Assembly: GCF_002575655.3 (NCBI RefSeq)
Contig: NC_053035.3
Coordinates: forward strand, 88,685,322-88,749,321
Reading direction: 5' to 3'
DNA from: Aegilops tauschii subsp. strangulata
Taxonomy: Eukaryota; Streptophyta; Magnoliopsida; Poales; Poaceae
Length of the DNA stretch: 64,000 nucleotides
The position numbers and the translations under genes were made by a program. Under the pieces are notes generated by a model. It saw nothing but the letters and a program-made list of their open reading frames with translations. It had not been told where the DNA came from and did not search any database. Positions 9,387 through 18,856 of the stretch are shown here, piece after piece; positions within the stretch are counted from its first letter, which is position 1, and each line of letters begins with the position of its first letter.

Positions 9387-12300
9387 TGATACGTCTCCAA
9401 CGTATCTATAATTTTTGATTGTTCCATGCTATATTTGTTGGGGGACGTAGTAATTTCAAAAATTTCCTACGCACACGCAAGATCATGGTGATGCATAGCA
9501 GCGAGAGGGGAGAGTGTTGTCTACGTACCCTCGTAGACCGTAAGCGGAAGCGTTATATCAACGCGGTTGATGTAGTCGTACGTCTCCACGATCCAACCGA
9601 TCCAAGTACCGAAAGCACGGCACCTCCGAGTTCTGCACACGTTCAGCTCGGTGACGTCCTCGACTTCTCGATCCAGCAAGAGGGGCGAAGTAGTAGATGA
9701 GTTCCGGCAGCACGACGGCGTGGTGACGGTGTTGGTGAAGAACAATCTTCGCAGGGCTTCGCCTAAGCACTACGAAAACTATGACGGAGGATAAACTAGA
9801 GGAGACGGGGTTGCCGGCACACAACTTGGTGTTTCTTGATGTGTCTTGGGTGCTAGCCCTACCCCTCTATTTATATGTTGAGCCTTGGGGTCAAAACTTG
9901 GAGTAAAAGCCTCCACAAAGTCAGTTTCACCCGAAAGGCAAGAGTCCTTCTCGGACTCCAGGGCCAGACGCCAGGGTTCCCGGCGTCTGGACCCTGGCGT
10001 CTGGCCCCTGGACTCCGCAAAACTTCTGTTTGCGCTTTCCAAAAACCTCGTGGGCTTTCCCCTTTGGCCCAGATAAAGTGTTCTCGTGTCCAAACATTTC
10101 GGGAAACATCCGGAACCCCTTCCGATGGATTCCGGAACCTTTCGGGAGATCAAACACTACTATCCACATATCAATCTTTACTTTCGGACCATTCCGGAGT
10201 TCCTCGTCATATCCATGATCTCATCCGGAACTCCGAACAACATTCGGTCACCAACATACATAACTCATAGTACTATATCGTCAACGAACGTTAAGCGTGC
10301 GGACCCTACGGGTTCGAGAACTATGTAGACATGACCGAGACACCTCTCTTGTCAATAACCAATAGCAGGACCTGGATGCCCATATTGGCTCCTACATATT
10401 CTACGAAGATCTTTATCGGTCAGACCGCATAACAACATACGTTGTTCCCTTTGTCATCGGTATGTTACTTGCCCGAGATTCGATCGTAGGTATCTCAATA
10501 CCTAGTTCAATCTCGTCATCGGCAAGTCTCTTTACTTGTTCCGTAATACATCATCCCGCAACTAACTCATTAGTTCCAATGCTTGCAAGGCTTATAGTGA
10601 TGTGCATTACCGAGTGGGCCCAGAGATACCTCTCCGACAATCGGAGTGACAAATCCTAATCTCGAGATACGCCAACCCAACAAGTACCTTTGGAGACACC
10701 TGTAGAGCACCTTTATAATCACCCAGTTACGTTGTGACGTTTGGTATCACACACAGTGTTCCTCCGGTAAACGGGAGTTGCATAATCTCATAGTCATAGG
10801 AACATGTATTAGTCATGAAGAAAGCAATAGCAGAATACTAAATGATCGAGTGCTAAGCTAACGGAATGGGTCAAGTCAATCACATCATTCTCCTAATGAT
10901 GTGATCCCGTTAATCAAATGACAACTCATGTCTATGGCTAGGAAACATAACCATCTTCGATCAACGAGCTAGTCAAGTAGAGGCATACTAGTGACACTCT
11001 GTTTGTCTATGTATTCACACAAGTACTATGTTTCCGGTTAATACAATTCTAGCATGAATAATAAACATTTATTATGAAATAAGGAAATAAATAATAACTT
11101 TATTATTGCCTCTAGGGCATATTTCCTTCAATATTATATTCTGTTTTGGATGTTTTATGGGCTTCATAATACACTTTTATATTATTTTTGGGACTAACCT
11201 ATTAACCAGAGGCCCAACCCAAATTACTGTTTTTTTGCCTATTTCAGAGTTTCGCAGAAAAAGAATACAAACGGAGTCCAAACGGAATGAAACCTTCGGG
11301 AACGTGATTTTCGGAACAAACATGATCCAGAGGACTTGGAGTCACATCAAGAAATCAACCAGGAGAGCACGAGGCAGGGGGGCGCGCCTACCCCCTGGGT
11401 GCGCCCTCCACCCTCGTGGGGCCCATGTTGCTCCACCGTCGTACTTCTTCCTCCTATATATACCTACGTAACCCCAAACCAACAAAAGCATCCACGAAAA
11501 CCTAATTCCACCGCCGCAACCTTCTGTACCCGTGAGATCCCATCTTGGGGCCTTTTCCGGCGTCCTGCCGGAGGGGGCATTGATCACGGAGGGCTTCTAC
11601 ATCAACACCATAGCCTCTCCGATGATGTGTGAGTAGTTTACCTCAGACCTTCGGGTCCATAGTTATTAGCTAGATGGCTTCTTCTCTCTCTTTGGATCTC
11701 AATACAATGTTCTCCATGATTCTTGTGGAGATCTATTCGATGTAATCTTCTTTTGCGGTGTGTTTGTTGAGACCGATGAATTTTGGGTTTATGATCAAGT
11801 TTATCTATGAACAATATTTGAATCTTCTCTGAATTATTTTATGTATGATTGGTTATCTTTGCAAGTCTCTTTGAATTATCAGTTTGGTTTGGCCTACTAG
11901 ATTGATCTTTCTTGCAATGGGAGAAGTGCTTAGCTTTGGGTTCAATCTTGCAGTGTCCTTTCCCAGTGACAGCAGGGGCAGCATGGCACGTATTGTATTG
12001 TTGGCATCGAGGATAACAAGATGGGGTTTATATCATATTGCATGAGTTTATCCCTCTACATCATCTCATCTTGCTTAAAGCGTTACTCTGTTCTTATGAA
12101 CTTAATACTCTAGATGCATGCTGGATAGCGGTCGATGTGTGGAGTAATAGTAGTAGATGCAGGCAGGAGTCGGTCTACTTGTCACGGACGTGATGCCTAT
12201 ATACATGATCATACCTAGATATTCTCATAACTATGCTCAATTCATTAATTGCTCAACAGTAATTTGTTCACCCACCGTAATACTTATGCTCTCGAGAGAA

Positions 12301-12658
12301 GCCACTAGTGAAACCTATGGCCCCTGGGTCTATTTTCCATCATATTAATCTTCCAACACTTAGCTATTTTTATTGCCTTTTATTTTACTTTGCATCTTTA
12401 TTATAAAAATACCAAAAATATTATCTTATCATATCTATCAGATCTCACTTTCGTAAGTGACCGTGAAGGGATTGACAACCCCTTTATTGCGTTGGTTGCG
12501 AGGTTTTTATTTGTTTGTGTAGGTGCGAGGGACTTTGGCGTGGCCTCCTACTGGATTGATACCTTGGTTCTCAAAAACTGAGGGAAATACTTATGCTACT
12601 TTACTGCATCACCCTTTCCTCTTCAAGGGAAAACCAACGCAGTGCTCAAGAGGTAGCA
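9387..12658 (+). repeat. 3' LTR of Gypsy copy A, split by a solo copia LTR
   Basis: The LTR starts TGATACGTCTCC at 9387, is interrupted at 9436-11135 by the Angela solo LTR and one target-site copy, and ends GGTAGCA at 12658. Positions about 11600-12180 look identical to 33811-34395 in the 3' LTR of copy B. The last ~470 bases are clearly more divergent from all other copies (for example AACACTTAGCTATTTTTATT instead of GACAACAAGCTATTTCTAGC), so this LTR is a mosaic. Confidence 0.85.
9436..11130 (+). mobile_element. solo LTR of an Angela/BARE/WIS-type copia retrotransposon
   Basis: The 1695-base sequence starts TGTTGGGGACGTAGTAATTT and ends GCATATTTCCTTCA, the familiar ends of the Angela/BARE LTR. 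Both sides carry the 5-base duplication ATATT (9431-9435 and 11131-11135), which restores the Gypsy LTR sequence GCTATATTATATTCTG when removed. No primer-binding site or internal sequence is present, so it is a solo LTR left by LTR-LTR recombination. It is younger than Gypsy A. Confidence 0.95.
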
Positions 12659-13290
12659 TCTCTCACAATCAGCCTTATCTCCTCCCCACCACATCTAGAA
12701 GGCCATGGAAAAATCTGGCGCGATGGCCGCTGCCGGCGCCGTCCACCCCCCAATCTTGGTGTTCCGTGCAATGCACGGGCATCTACGGACGGGAAATTAT
12801 GTCGAACATGGCTAGTTGTAAGCAGGCTAGGTCTACAGCCATGATGATAGTGACTGCAGACGGTGAGGCTAACTATGGTATGCCGAACACGGCGCCTATA
12901 CTCAGGTGTCATCTCCGGCGTAGGGTCTTGCCACTTCACTGTGAGGAGCAGCACGTAATAATTTGACCAACGGGTAGTACAGTGCTACTACATTGGTAGT
13001 ACTACTACTACTAGTACTAGCACCATCGTCTGGATTTAGTAGTACTACCACGTCCATCTGGATTTAGTATTTGACTAGCTATATTTAGTAATGCATGTCA
13101 CAAAAAATGTACTACTCCCTCTGTAAATAAATACATGGTGTATTGTTTTATTCCTATCGGCGAGGTAACTTAATGTCTTTTTGCTACTTAATAGGATTAC
13201 ATGCAATGAACTAACCACTGCATGTGATGTTTGGTAGTCTCAAGTCAATGAAAGCATGCACGGGCACGGAGGGGGACGCAACTTCATTGA
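12659..13290. other. low-copy intergenic sequence
   Basis: No gene is recognisable. Small ORFs overlap on both strands in a moderately GC-rich block (12700-12950). A fragment resembling a degenerate Stowaway end (CTCCCTCTGTAAATAAATAC) lies at about 13116. This is where the right flank of Gypsy A joins unrelated DNA. Confidence 0.5.
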
Positions 13291-13292
13291 CT

Positions 13293-13376
13293 TACTGCAC
13301 CTGCCTTTGGGTGTATGACACGTGGGCCCAACGGGTGGCTGGCCAACCTGTCATACAGCCAAAGGCAGGTGCAGTA
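13293..13376. repeat. hairpin with 28-base arms upstream of a broken gene
   Basis: The left arm (13293-13320) starts TACTGCACCTGCCTTTGG and the right arm (13349-13376) ends CCAAAGGCAGGTGCAGTA. They pair along nearly their full length with a 28-base loop containing CACGTGGGCCC. It lies about 60 bases upstream of a TATA box. It may be a small MITE or a structured promoter element. Confidence 0.8.
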
Positions 13377-13433
13377 GAGGGGCGAGGAGTAGATGGCCAA
13401 CACGCACGTGAATTCAACGCAGTCTGCACTTCT

Positions 13434-13443
13434 CATATAAAGG
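13434..13443 (+). promoter_or_regulatory. TATA box for the ORF at 13542
   Basis: CATATAAAGG lies about 100 bases before the ATG at 13542 and is followed by a C/A-rich leader typical of grass genes. Confidence 0.55.
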
Positions 13444-13541
13444 CTCTCGTCAGTCCAATCTACGAAATCCTATGCACCTACGCACCCAAGGGCAAGAGTG
13501 ATCACTCCAATCGCAAGATCACTTGACTAGAAGCTAGACCC

Positions 13542-14111
13542 ATGGAGGCGATGAGGGCGAGCATCGGCCGGCTGTGCTAGATGGTCCACGACGCCGGCCT
13601 GCGGCCCGGCACCGAGGAACGTCTCTAGGTAGTGCTTGAGGCCGCCAGGGCGAGGGGCCGCTTGGACGACAGCTTTGTCTCCTTGTTCGACGAGGTCCTC
13701 GTCGGCTTCCTCGACAAGTTCATCGTCTTCAAGAAGCTCGCAGACGACCTTGACGTACGCCTCCAGCCCACGCGCCCAGGCTCTGCGATGCCTGCCACCC
13801 TCAACGGCCTCTATGGTGACAACCTCTTCGACGCACTGGTGGCCCTGCGACTGCCCGCCGTCGCGCCGGAGAATTTCCACCTCGAGGTCGCGCTCGCCGC
13901 GCAGCGCCTGGCGCTGCAAGACACCATCGACATAATCACCCACGTCTACGCGCAAATCGTCCACAAGGACTACTACATGCAAGAGGAGGACGATAGGACG
14001 CTGGCCTTCTTGGACAGCAGGGCAACCTTGGACGGCATTGTTCAGAAGCACGTTGAGCATGCTGCCAACGCCGCTGCTCCTCACACGTCGGTTGGTGACC
14101 CGGTGCACTAG
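13542..14111 (+). pseudogene. single-exon grass ORF, 190 codons with two in-frame TAG stops
   Basis: The frame opens at ATG 13542 behind a TATA box and reads to TAG at 14109-14111. It is broken only at codon 13 (TAG, 13578-13580) and codon 29 (TAG, 13626-13628). The rest is a GC-rich coding-like sequence of about 160 codons, predicted to be largely helical (RGRLDDSFVSLFDEVLVGFL; then VALAAQRLALQDTIDIITHV; then a run of acidic residues). The antisense frame is also open, but the sense codon pattern (third-position G/C) and promoter position favour the plus strand. I do not recognise the family. It is most likely a recently inactivated gene; a shorter product from 13632 is possible. Confidence 0.6.
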
Positions 14112-14437
14112 GGCGTGAGCATGTCGTTGATGGATCCGTATGTATCTTTATCTTTCCGTCAAATCCATGTAGTAGTATATGGTACTACTAGTAATTATCT
14201 TACCTTTCGCATCAACTTCATAATTTTCCTACATACTCCATGCATGAACAGCGCCAGAACCAAACTTCTCGTTACTGTAGGGAAAATCGTTACTTCTATC
14301 TATCGGTCGCCCCAAGGAGCAGAACCAAATTTTACAAGTTACAAGTTCAAAAGGAAAAGCCTGCTGTGTTCATGTTGCACCCCCACACGGTTTGTCTGGC
14401 ACGCCGCTCAAGGGGGAATGCGTGCTGTGTTGCATTT

Positions 14438-14695
14438 TCACTTACAAGTGGGACCACAGTTGAGCAAACCGACTATCGGCAAACCCCACCCAGCCCACCG
14501 CGCGATGGCTGAGAAAACAGGAGGGAGAAGAGATGGCTGTAGCTAGCACGGACTCCAAGAAAATTGGTGTCGGATGGGACTCGTGTGGGTGGCGTGTGCC
14601 GTACTGCTAGACATGAATGCTAGTTATGGCCCATGCCACCCCACTATATCGAGGTGCTGGTTACGTAGAACAAATTTCCTAGAGTCCGTGCTCAG
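14438..14695 (+). repeat. local duplication, copy 1 (pair with 15619-16075)
   Basis: GTGGGACCACAGTTGAG, CGACTATCGGCAAACCCC, GCGCGATGGCTGAG, AGCACGGACTCCAAGAAA and GGTGGCGTGTGCCGTACT occur in the same order in both blocks. Copy 2 contains a Tourist MITE that copy 1 lacks. Confidence 0.8.
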
Positions 14696-15082
14696 CCCTC
14701 CTCCATCTCTCTTCTCAGCCAGCCAGCAGACGCGCGGAGCCCATCGTTTGTTTGCTCATATGCGGTCCCACATGTCAGTGAAAATGCAAGAGGACCCACT
14801 GAACCTGCACATCTTTCACCTCGACGTGCTGGTGATGAAAAACAAATCCAATAAAGATCTTCGGTGGCCGCTTTTGGAGTTACTCAAGAGTAGTAAGATT
14901 CTATTTACAGTTTAACCCAAGATGCACATCACGTGGCTTCACCTACCACTCTATTTTCTTGCATGACACGACCTGGATGCTGGATGTCCCACGTGTCGGC
15001 AAAAGGAGGAAGAACTTGACCAAATCTTCGGTTGTGCTCTCGGATTAGACTAGTTGTGCTAACTTAAAATTTTATTGTGTAG

Positions 15083-15443
15083 AATGGATGCAAGTTTTGG
15101 TATTGGGAAGAAGAGTACAACGATATATTGATAGAGCGCAATTTAGTAGATGTTCTAGCACTTTTAGCTAGCATAGAGGCTCGAGATGAGACTAGTGCAC
15201 TTGTTGATAGAATAGAGGCTAGACACGTCTACTTCTTTACACTCGAAGAAGAAAGAAGCACGCAAGATCGAGCCTCCGCAGATCAACAATGAATGCATCA
15301 AGAAGGCACTAATCCAACTTACAGGAGCAGTGATGGAAGTTGGATATCTTCTAAAATGTATTCTTGTGGTTCTTGTTTTCTTTGGTCTTGCTTTTCTAGT
15401 AAAATTTTTGGTGATGTATTTCCATGTACCAAAAAATCAATGA
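15083..15443 (+). pseudogene. last exon of a GRF-type zinc-finger/membrane protein, frameshifted
   Basis: A TTTATTGTGTAG splice acceptor is followed at 15083 by an open frame beginning NGCKFWYWEEEY, which looks like the second half of a GRF zinc finger (Cys, then aromatic residues and WEEEY). It continues as an acidic helical region to TGA at 15290. One base over (15288-15443) the frame resumes with IKKALIQLTGAVMEVGYL and a hydrophobic membrane segment (CILVVLVFFGLAFLVKFLV), ending at TGA 15441. GRF finger, acidic coil and C-terminal membrane anchor is a common grass-specific arrangement, often found next to transposons. The first exon with the other zinc ligands was not found, so this is a fragment. 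Confidence 0.65.
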
Positions 15444-15474
15444 TGAAAAAAAGATATGTGTTTGCAAAGAAAAA

Positions 15475-15618
15475 TGTACGCGGCCGGGATGCGGTCGCGC
15501 GATCGGCGCACGACCACCGCATCCGAGAAATGGTCCGGACACGACCCCATTGCCCTACCCAAACGGACAGAATCTGGGCAAAACGGAGGTCCGTTTGGGG
15601 TCGTGCGTTGAAGTTGGC
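15475..15618. repeat. GC-rich DNA-transposon-like remnant
   Basis: The block has inverted partial matches (GGATGCGGTCGCG against CGACCACCGCATCC; AAACGGAC against GTCCGTTT) and ends GTCGTGCGTTGAAGTTGGCC, similar to ends of grass DNA transposons. No matching left end was found, so the type is uncertain. The GRF exon next to it may have been part of the same element. Confidence 0.35.
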
Positions 15619-16075
15619 CTTACCAGTGGGACCGCAGTTGAGGAAAACGACTATCGGCAAACCCCCACGTCGCCCGCCGCGCGATGGCTGAGTTAGAGAA
15701 ACGTCGAGGTTGAAGAGATTGCTGTAGCACGGACTCCAAGAAATATGGTGTCAGATGGAAGTCGTGCTGGTGGCGTGTGCCGTACTCCTAGACGTGAATG
15801 CTTGTTCTGGCCCATGCCACCCTACTACTCCTACTACTTAGGTGGTGTTTGGTTCTCCAGTCCTAGGACTTTTTCTAGTCCCTGGGACTTTTTGAAAAAG
15901 ACTCTCAAGGAGGTGCTTCTAAGGACTTTTAGCAAAAAGTCCCAAAAAAGTCCCTGGAACCAAACACCCCCTTATAGTAGTAGTAGTATCGAGGATTCGA
16001 GGTGCTGGTTACGTACAGCGAACACATTAACATATGGCCCACCTCACACTGTGGCCAAATTTCTTGGAGTCTGTG
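15619..16075 (+). repeat. local duplication, copy 2, containing a Tourist MITE
   Basis: This matches 14438-14695 in order but is interrupted by the MITE at 15841-15971. After the MITE the match resumes at CGAGGTGCTGGTTACGTA and continues to AATTTCTTGGAGTC. Confidence 0.8.
15841..15971. mobile_element. Tourist-like (PIF/Harbinger) MITE
   Basis: The 131-base element has inverted ends (GGTGGTGTTTGGTTC and GAACCAAACACCCCC) and internal pairing of AAAAAGTCCC-type blocks. It is flanked by TTA on both sides (15838-15840, 15972-15974), the target-site duplication of PIF/Harbinger MITEs. The related block at 14438 lacks it. Confidence 0.9.
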
Positions 16076-16445
16076 CTAGGTTAAAAAGTGTTCTTTTTGT
16101 GGATGGGTGGCTGGTCTCAAGTTTAAAACTTGTTGTATTACGTACGTAGACGTAGAGATAGTGCAGCATGTGAAGCTAGTACAAATAGTGTACTATTGTT
16201 GATTGTCCTCATCCGATAACCTGTTGCAATGCACGTACAATTATGTATTTGGAAAATATTTTTTTGCCTCGTCGCAGCACCCACTCAGAGAAGCGACTCG
16301 ATAGGCATTCATAAATTTAGTAAGTTTATCACATGCATATCATTTTATTACACACAACAGGTCATCAACCCACAACGACAATGAGGATACATTATAAATA
16401 CTAAAGTTTTCATCACACAACAAATAACAAGCAATGAAATGAACT

Positions 16446-17316
16446 TCAACTCAACCAATCCTCGGCGTTGGAAACACTTGCTTTGAACCACAAGCGATTC
16501 TCTTGGAAGAGCCAGCGAGTGTCTATCTCGAGACCAACGCAGGACTGATCATCCAGGCTGAAGCGGCCTACTATATCACGACCAGGGTAGGGAACCACCG
16601 CAATGTCCGACGTATAGATACAGTTGCTTCTCATAAATGGTAGTAACGTTGTGTCAACAGCAGTTGGATCGCCTTTCACCATCATTGGATAGTTTTGTCC
16701 AAGGAAGAGCGAGTTTGCTCCAAGACTATCAATACTGTACCAGGGAGAAGGTGTTGGCGCTAGCACACTAGTATCCATCCCGAATACCATGCAACGGGTG
16801 TTGGAATAGGTCCGGAGAGTGCGACCATGGGAGACAACACTTGCTCCCTCAGTAGTAACATCAGCAGTGGGCTGTATACAGACAAGAAGGGGTGATCCAT
16901 CGAAATTTGCTAGGCGCCACTGAGTATATGGGACCTCCTCGTCCTCATGCTCATGATCATCACCATCTTCATCTCCCCCTTGGTTATAAAAATTTTCAAG
17001 TATAGACGGTGGAATGTTCATAGGACCTTGGAAACACAAGAAGAAGGTTAATTAGTAGAGAAGGGAAACTTGCTAACTCGCATGCATGTGGATGAAACAA
17101 TTATAATTATGGTGGAAGACAAATGTACCGAAACTATGAGGATCCCATGCAAAAACAGTGCCACGAGTGGTGGCAGCAAACACAAGACCCTCGTATTCAA
17201 TTGCATCACAGTACACATCCATGTATAGAAACTGATTTTTGAGCAATATCCATCCAGTTGAACCATGAAGGATGGCTACAAGCTTGTCGAAGATAGCAAC
17301 AACTTGATAGTTCTTG
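16446..17316 (-). pseudogene. DUF295-type (F-box/beta-propeller) gene, copy 1, 3' half only
   Basis: On the minus strand an exon fragment (17316-17129) is joined by a 102-base intron (GT at 17128, AG at 17027) to a final exon (17026-16446) that is fully open. The protein part has the DUF295-like motifs AIFDKLVAILHGSTGWILL, GLVFAATTRGTVFAWDP, an acidic linker, RLANFDGSPLLVC and a C-terminal IYTSD...DDQSCVGLEID block, ending EDWLS. Splice sites and frame match copy 2 at 35985-37382. The 5' two thirds of exon 1 is cut off by the copia LTR starting at 17317. No premature stop is seen in what remains, unlike copy 2. The 3' flank also resembles that of copy 2, so the pair arose by local duplication. 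Confidence 0.8.
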
Positions 17317-18789
17317 TGTAAGTGCATCTAGTGCCCCTTAGTGATTTTGGTGTATTGAAGACTTATAGGTTAAGAGACTAATGTGTTTACGGGTGTACAC
17401 AGGTCTATAAGTCTATGAGGAGTTTGATATTTACAGAGAAAGTCGACCCCTAAAAATGAAGTTCATTGACTGAAGACTTTGGATTTCTGAAGACTTTGAA
17501 AGTGAAGAAATTTGTGTGACCTTGAAGACTTGGTATTCATTTGAGGAACATGAAGCGTGAAGACTTTTGTTTTCGTAGTTTCATTTTCTCTTTCTTGAGT
17601 CATAGGAAACACCGTACTGTTAAAGGGGGTCGATGAAATACTAAGGAAAAATTTCCATGTGATGCTCAGCTCAAAATCCTACACCTACCAATCCCTTCGA
17701 GTGAAGCCATTAGAAATCTCATAAAGTTTAGTCATATTCTTCAGTGACAGAGACGAAGTTCTTCTAGTCTCTAAGGAATTTGTTCTGACTGAGGAGTTAG
17801 GAATTTGCCAGTGCGGATTGCCTACACAGTGAGGAACATGATAGCCCTGAGGAATTTGATACTCAAATTTCCGACCGTTGCTGTGCTATGCGCCAGCTGT
17901 CCCAAAATATCTATCCACCTAACGGTCATATCATTGAAGGGCATTTATGTCTTATCATGATGGGCTGCTCCCTAGGCTATAAATAGCCGCCCCCTACAAC
18001 CACTAGCTGGTTGGCTGCTCCGAGAGTAACTGACACTTGTCAATTGAGAGCATCCCATCCTCCGAGGACTTTGAGCGAAAATCATCAAGTGAGGAAAACC
18101 CAAACACCTACAAACCCCAAGTGATTGAGCAACACTGAAGAGATTGATCCTGCGTGGATCCGACTCTTGTTACCTTTGAAGACTGTGCTTCTTCCAGACG
18201 GTTAGGCGTCATGGTCTAGAGCATCCAAGAGGAAATTGTGGATCGCCGAGTGACCGAGTTTGTGAAGGTTCGGAAGTCACCTGAAGACTTACCACGAGTG
18301 ATTGGGCGAGGTCTGTGTGACCTTAGCTCAAGGGGAATACGGTGAGGACTAAGTGTCCTGGACTGCGTGTTCAGGACTGGGTGTCCGGGACTGTGTGTCC
18401 TCAGGTTTAAATACCTAGCCACCCTAACGAGACGTACAACTGAGACAGCAGTTGGAACTGGTCTACCAAATCATTGTCTTCACCAAGCCAACTGGTTCTA
18501 TTTCCTCAACTCTTTCATTTCCTCATAACTGTGTTGTGCACTTGTTCATATCTGTGTTTGAAGACTTTGACTGAAGACTTTCTCAATTTCCTCAGTTCAA
18601 TTTTTCCAGTCTGTTTGTCTTCATCCTGTGTTATCCTGTGTTTACGCTTTCTGTACTCTGTGCTTGTCTTCATTTCATCATGATGACCATGCTTGTGTTC
18701 TGCTATGCATACTTTTGAGTACTTATTCCGCTGCAAGTAGTTCTTCGCTAAGGAATTTCCTCACCCACAATTGGTATAACGCACTTTCA
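17317..18789 (+). repeat. 5' LTR of the Maximus-like copia element
   Basis: The LTR starts TGTAAGTGCATC and ends CGCACTTTCA just before AT and the primer-binding site, 1473 bases. Insertion is inside DUF295-type copy 1: the paralogous sequence at 36841 reads TAGTTCTTGTAATTCC, and here TAGTTCTTG is followed by the LTR. A TATA-like GCTATAAATAGCC occurs at about 17974. Confidence 0.85.
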
Positions 18790-18791
18790 AT

Positions 18792-18803
18792 TGGTATCAG
18801 AGC
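18792..18803 (+). other. primer-binding site, initiator tRNA-Met type
   Basis: TGGTATCAGAGC, two bases after the LTR end, is the standard copia primer-binding site complementary to initiator tRNA-Met. Confidence 0.95.
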
Positions 18804-18856
18804 AAGGTACTCCCTTGTTCTGTGTGATTTTGGTTTAACCGCCTGGAGTTTTAGTT

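Larger units (their letters stand above)
3511..12658 (+). mobile_element. non-autonomous Gypsy-type LTR retrotransposon, copy A
   Basis: Two LTRs starting TGATACGTCTCC and ending GGTAGCA flank an internal region with a primer-binding site matching tRNA-Asp and a polypurine tract (AAGCTTGGGGTTGCT) at 9372-9386. The internal part has one long ORF and no reverse transcriptase, protease or integrase, so it must have depended on enzymes in trans. Without the nested Angela solo LTR it is about 7.4 kb. Flanks do not match (GGAGC on the left, TCTCT on the right), unlike copy B. The LTR sequence is of the Sabrina/WHAM-like Triticeae group; I cannot fix the family name. Confidence 0.85.

Noticed and set aside
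13112..13145. Possible Stowaway MITE (CTCCCTCTGTAAATAAATAC)
   Set aside because: Only one end-like sequence; no partner inverted repeat or TA duplication could be placed.
13527..14108. 193-codon minus-strand ORF opposite the 13542 gene
   Set aside because: Mirror frame of a GC-rich coding sequence; TATA box and leader support the plus strand.
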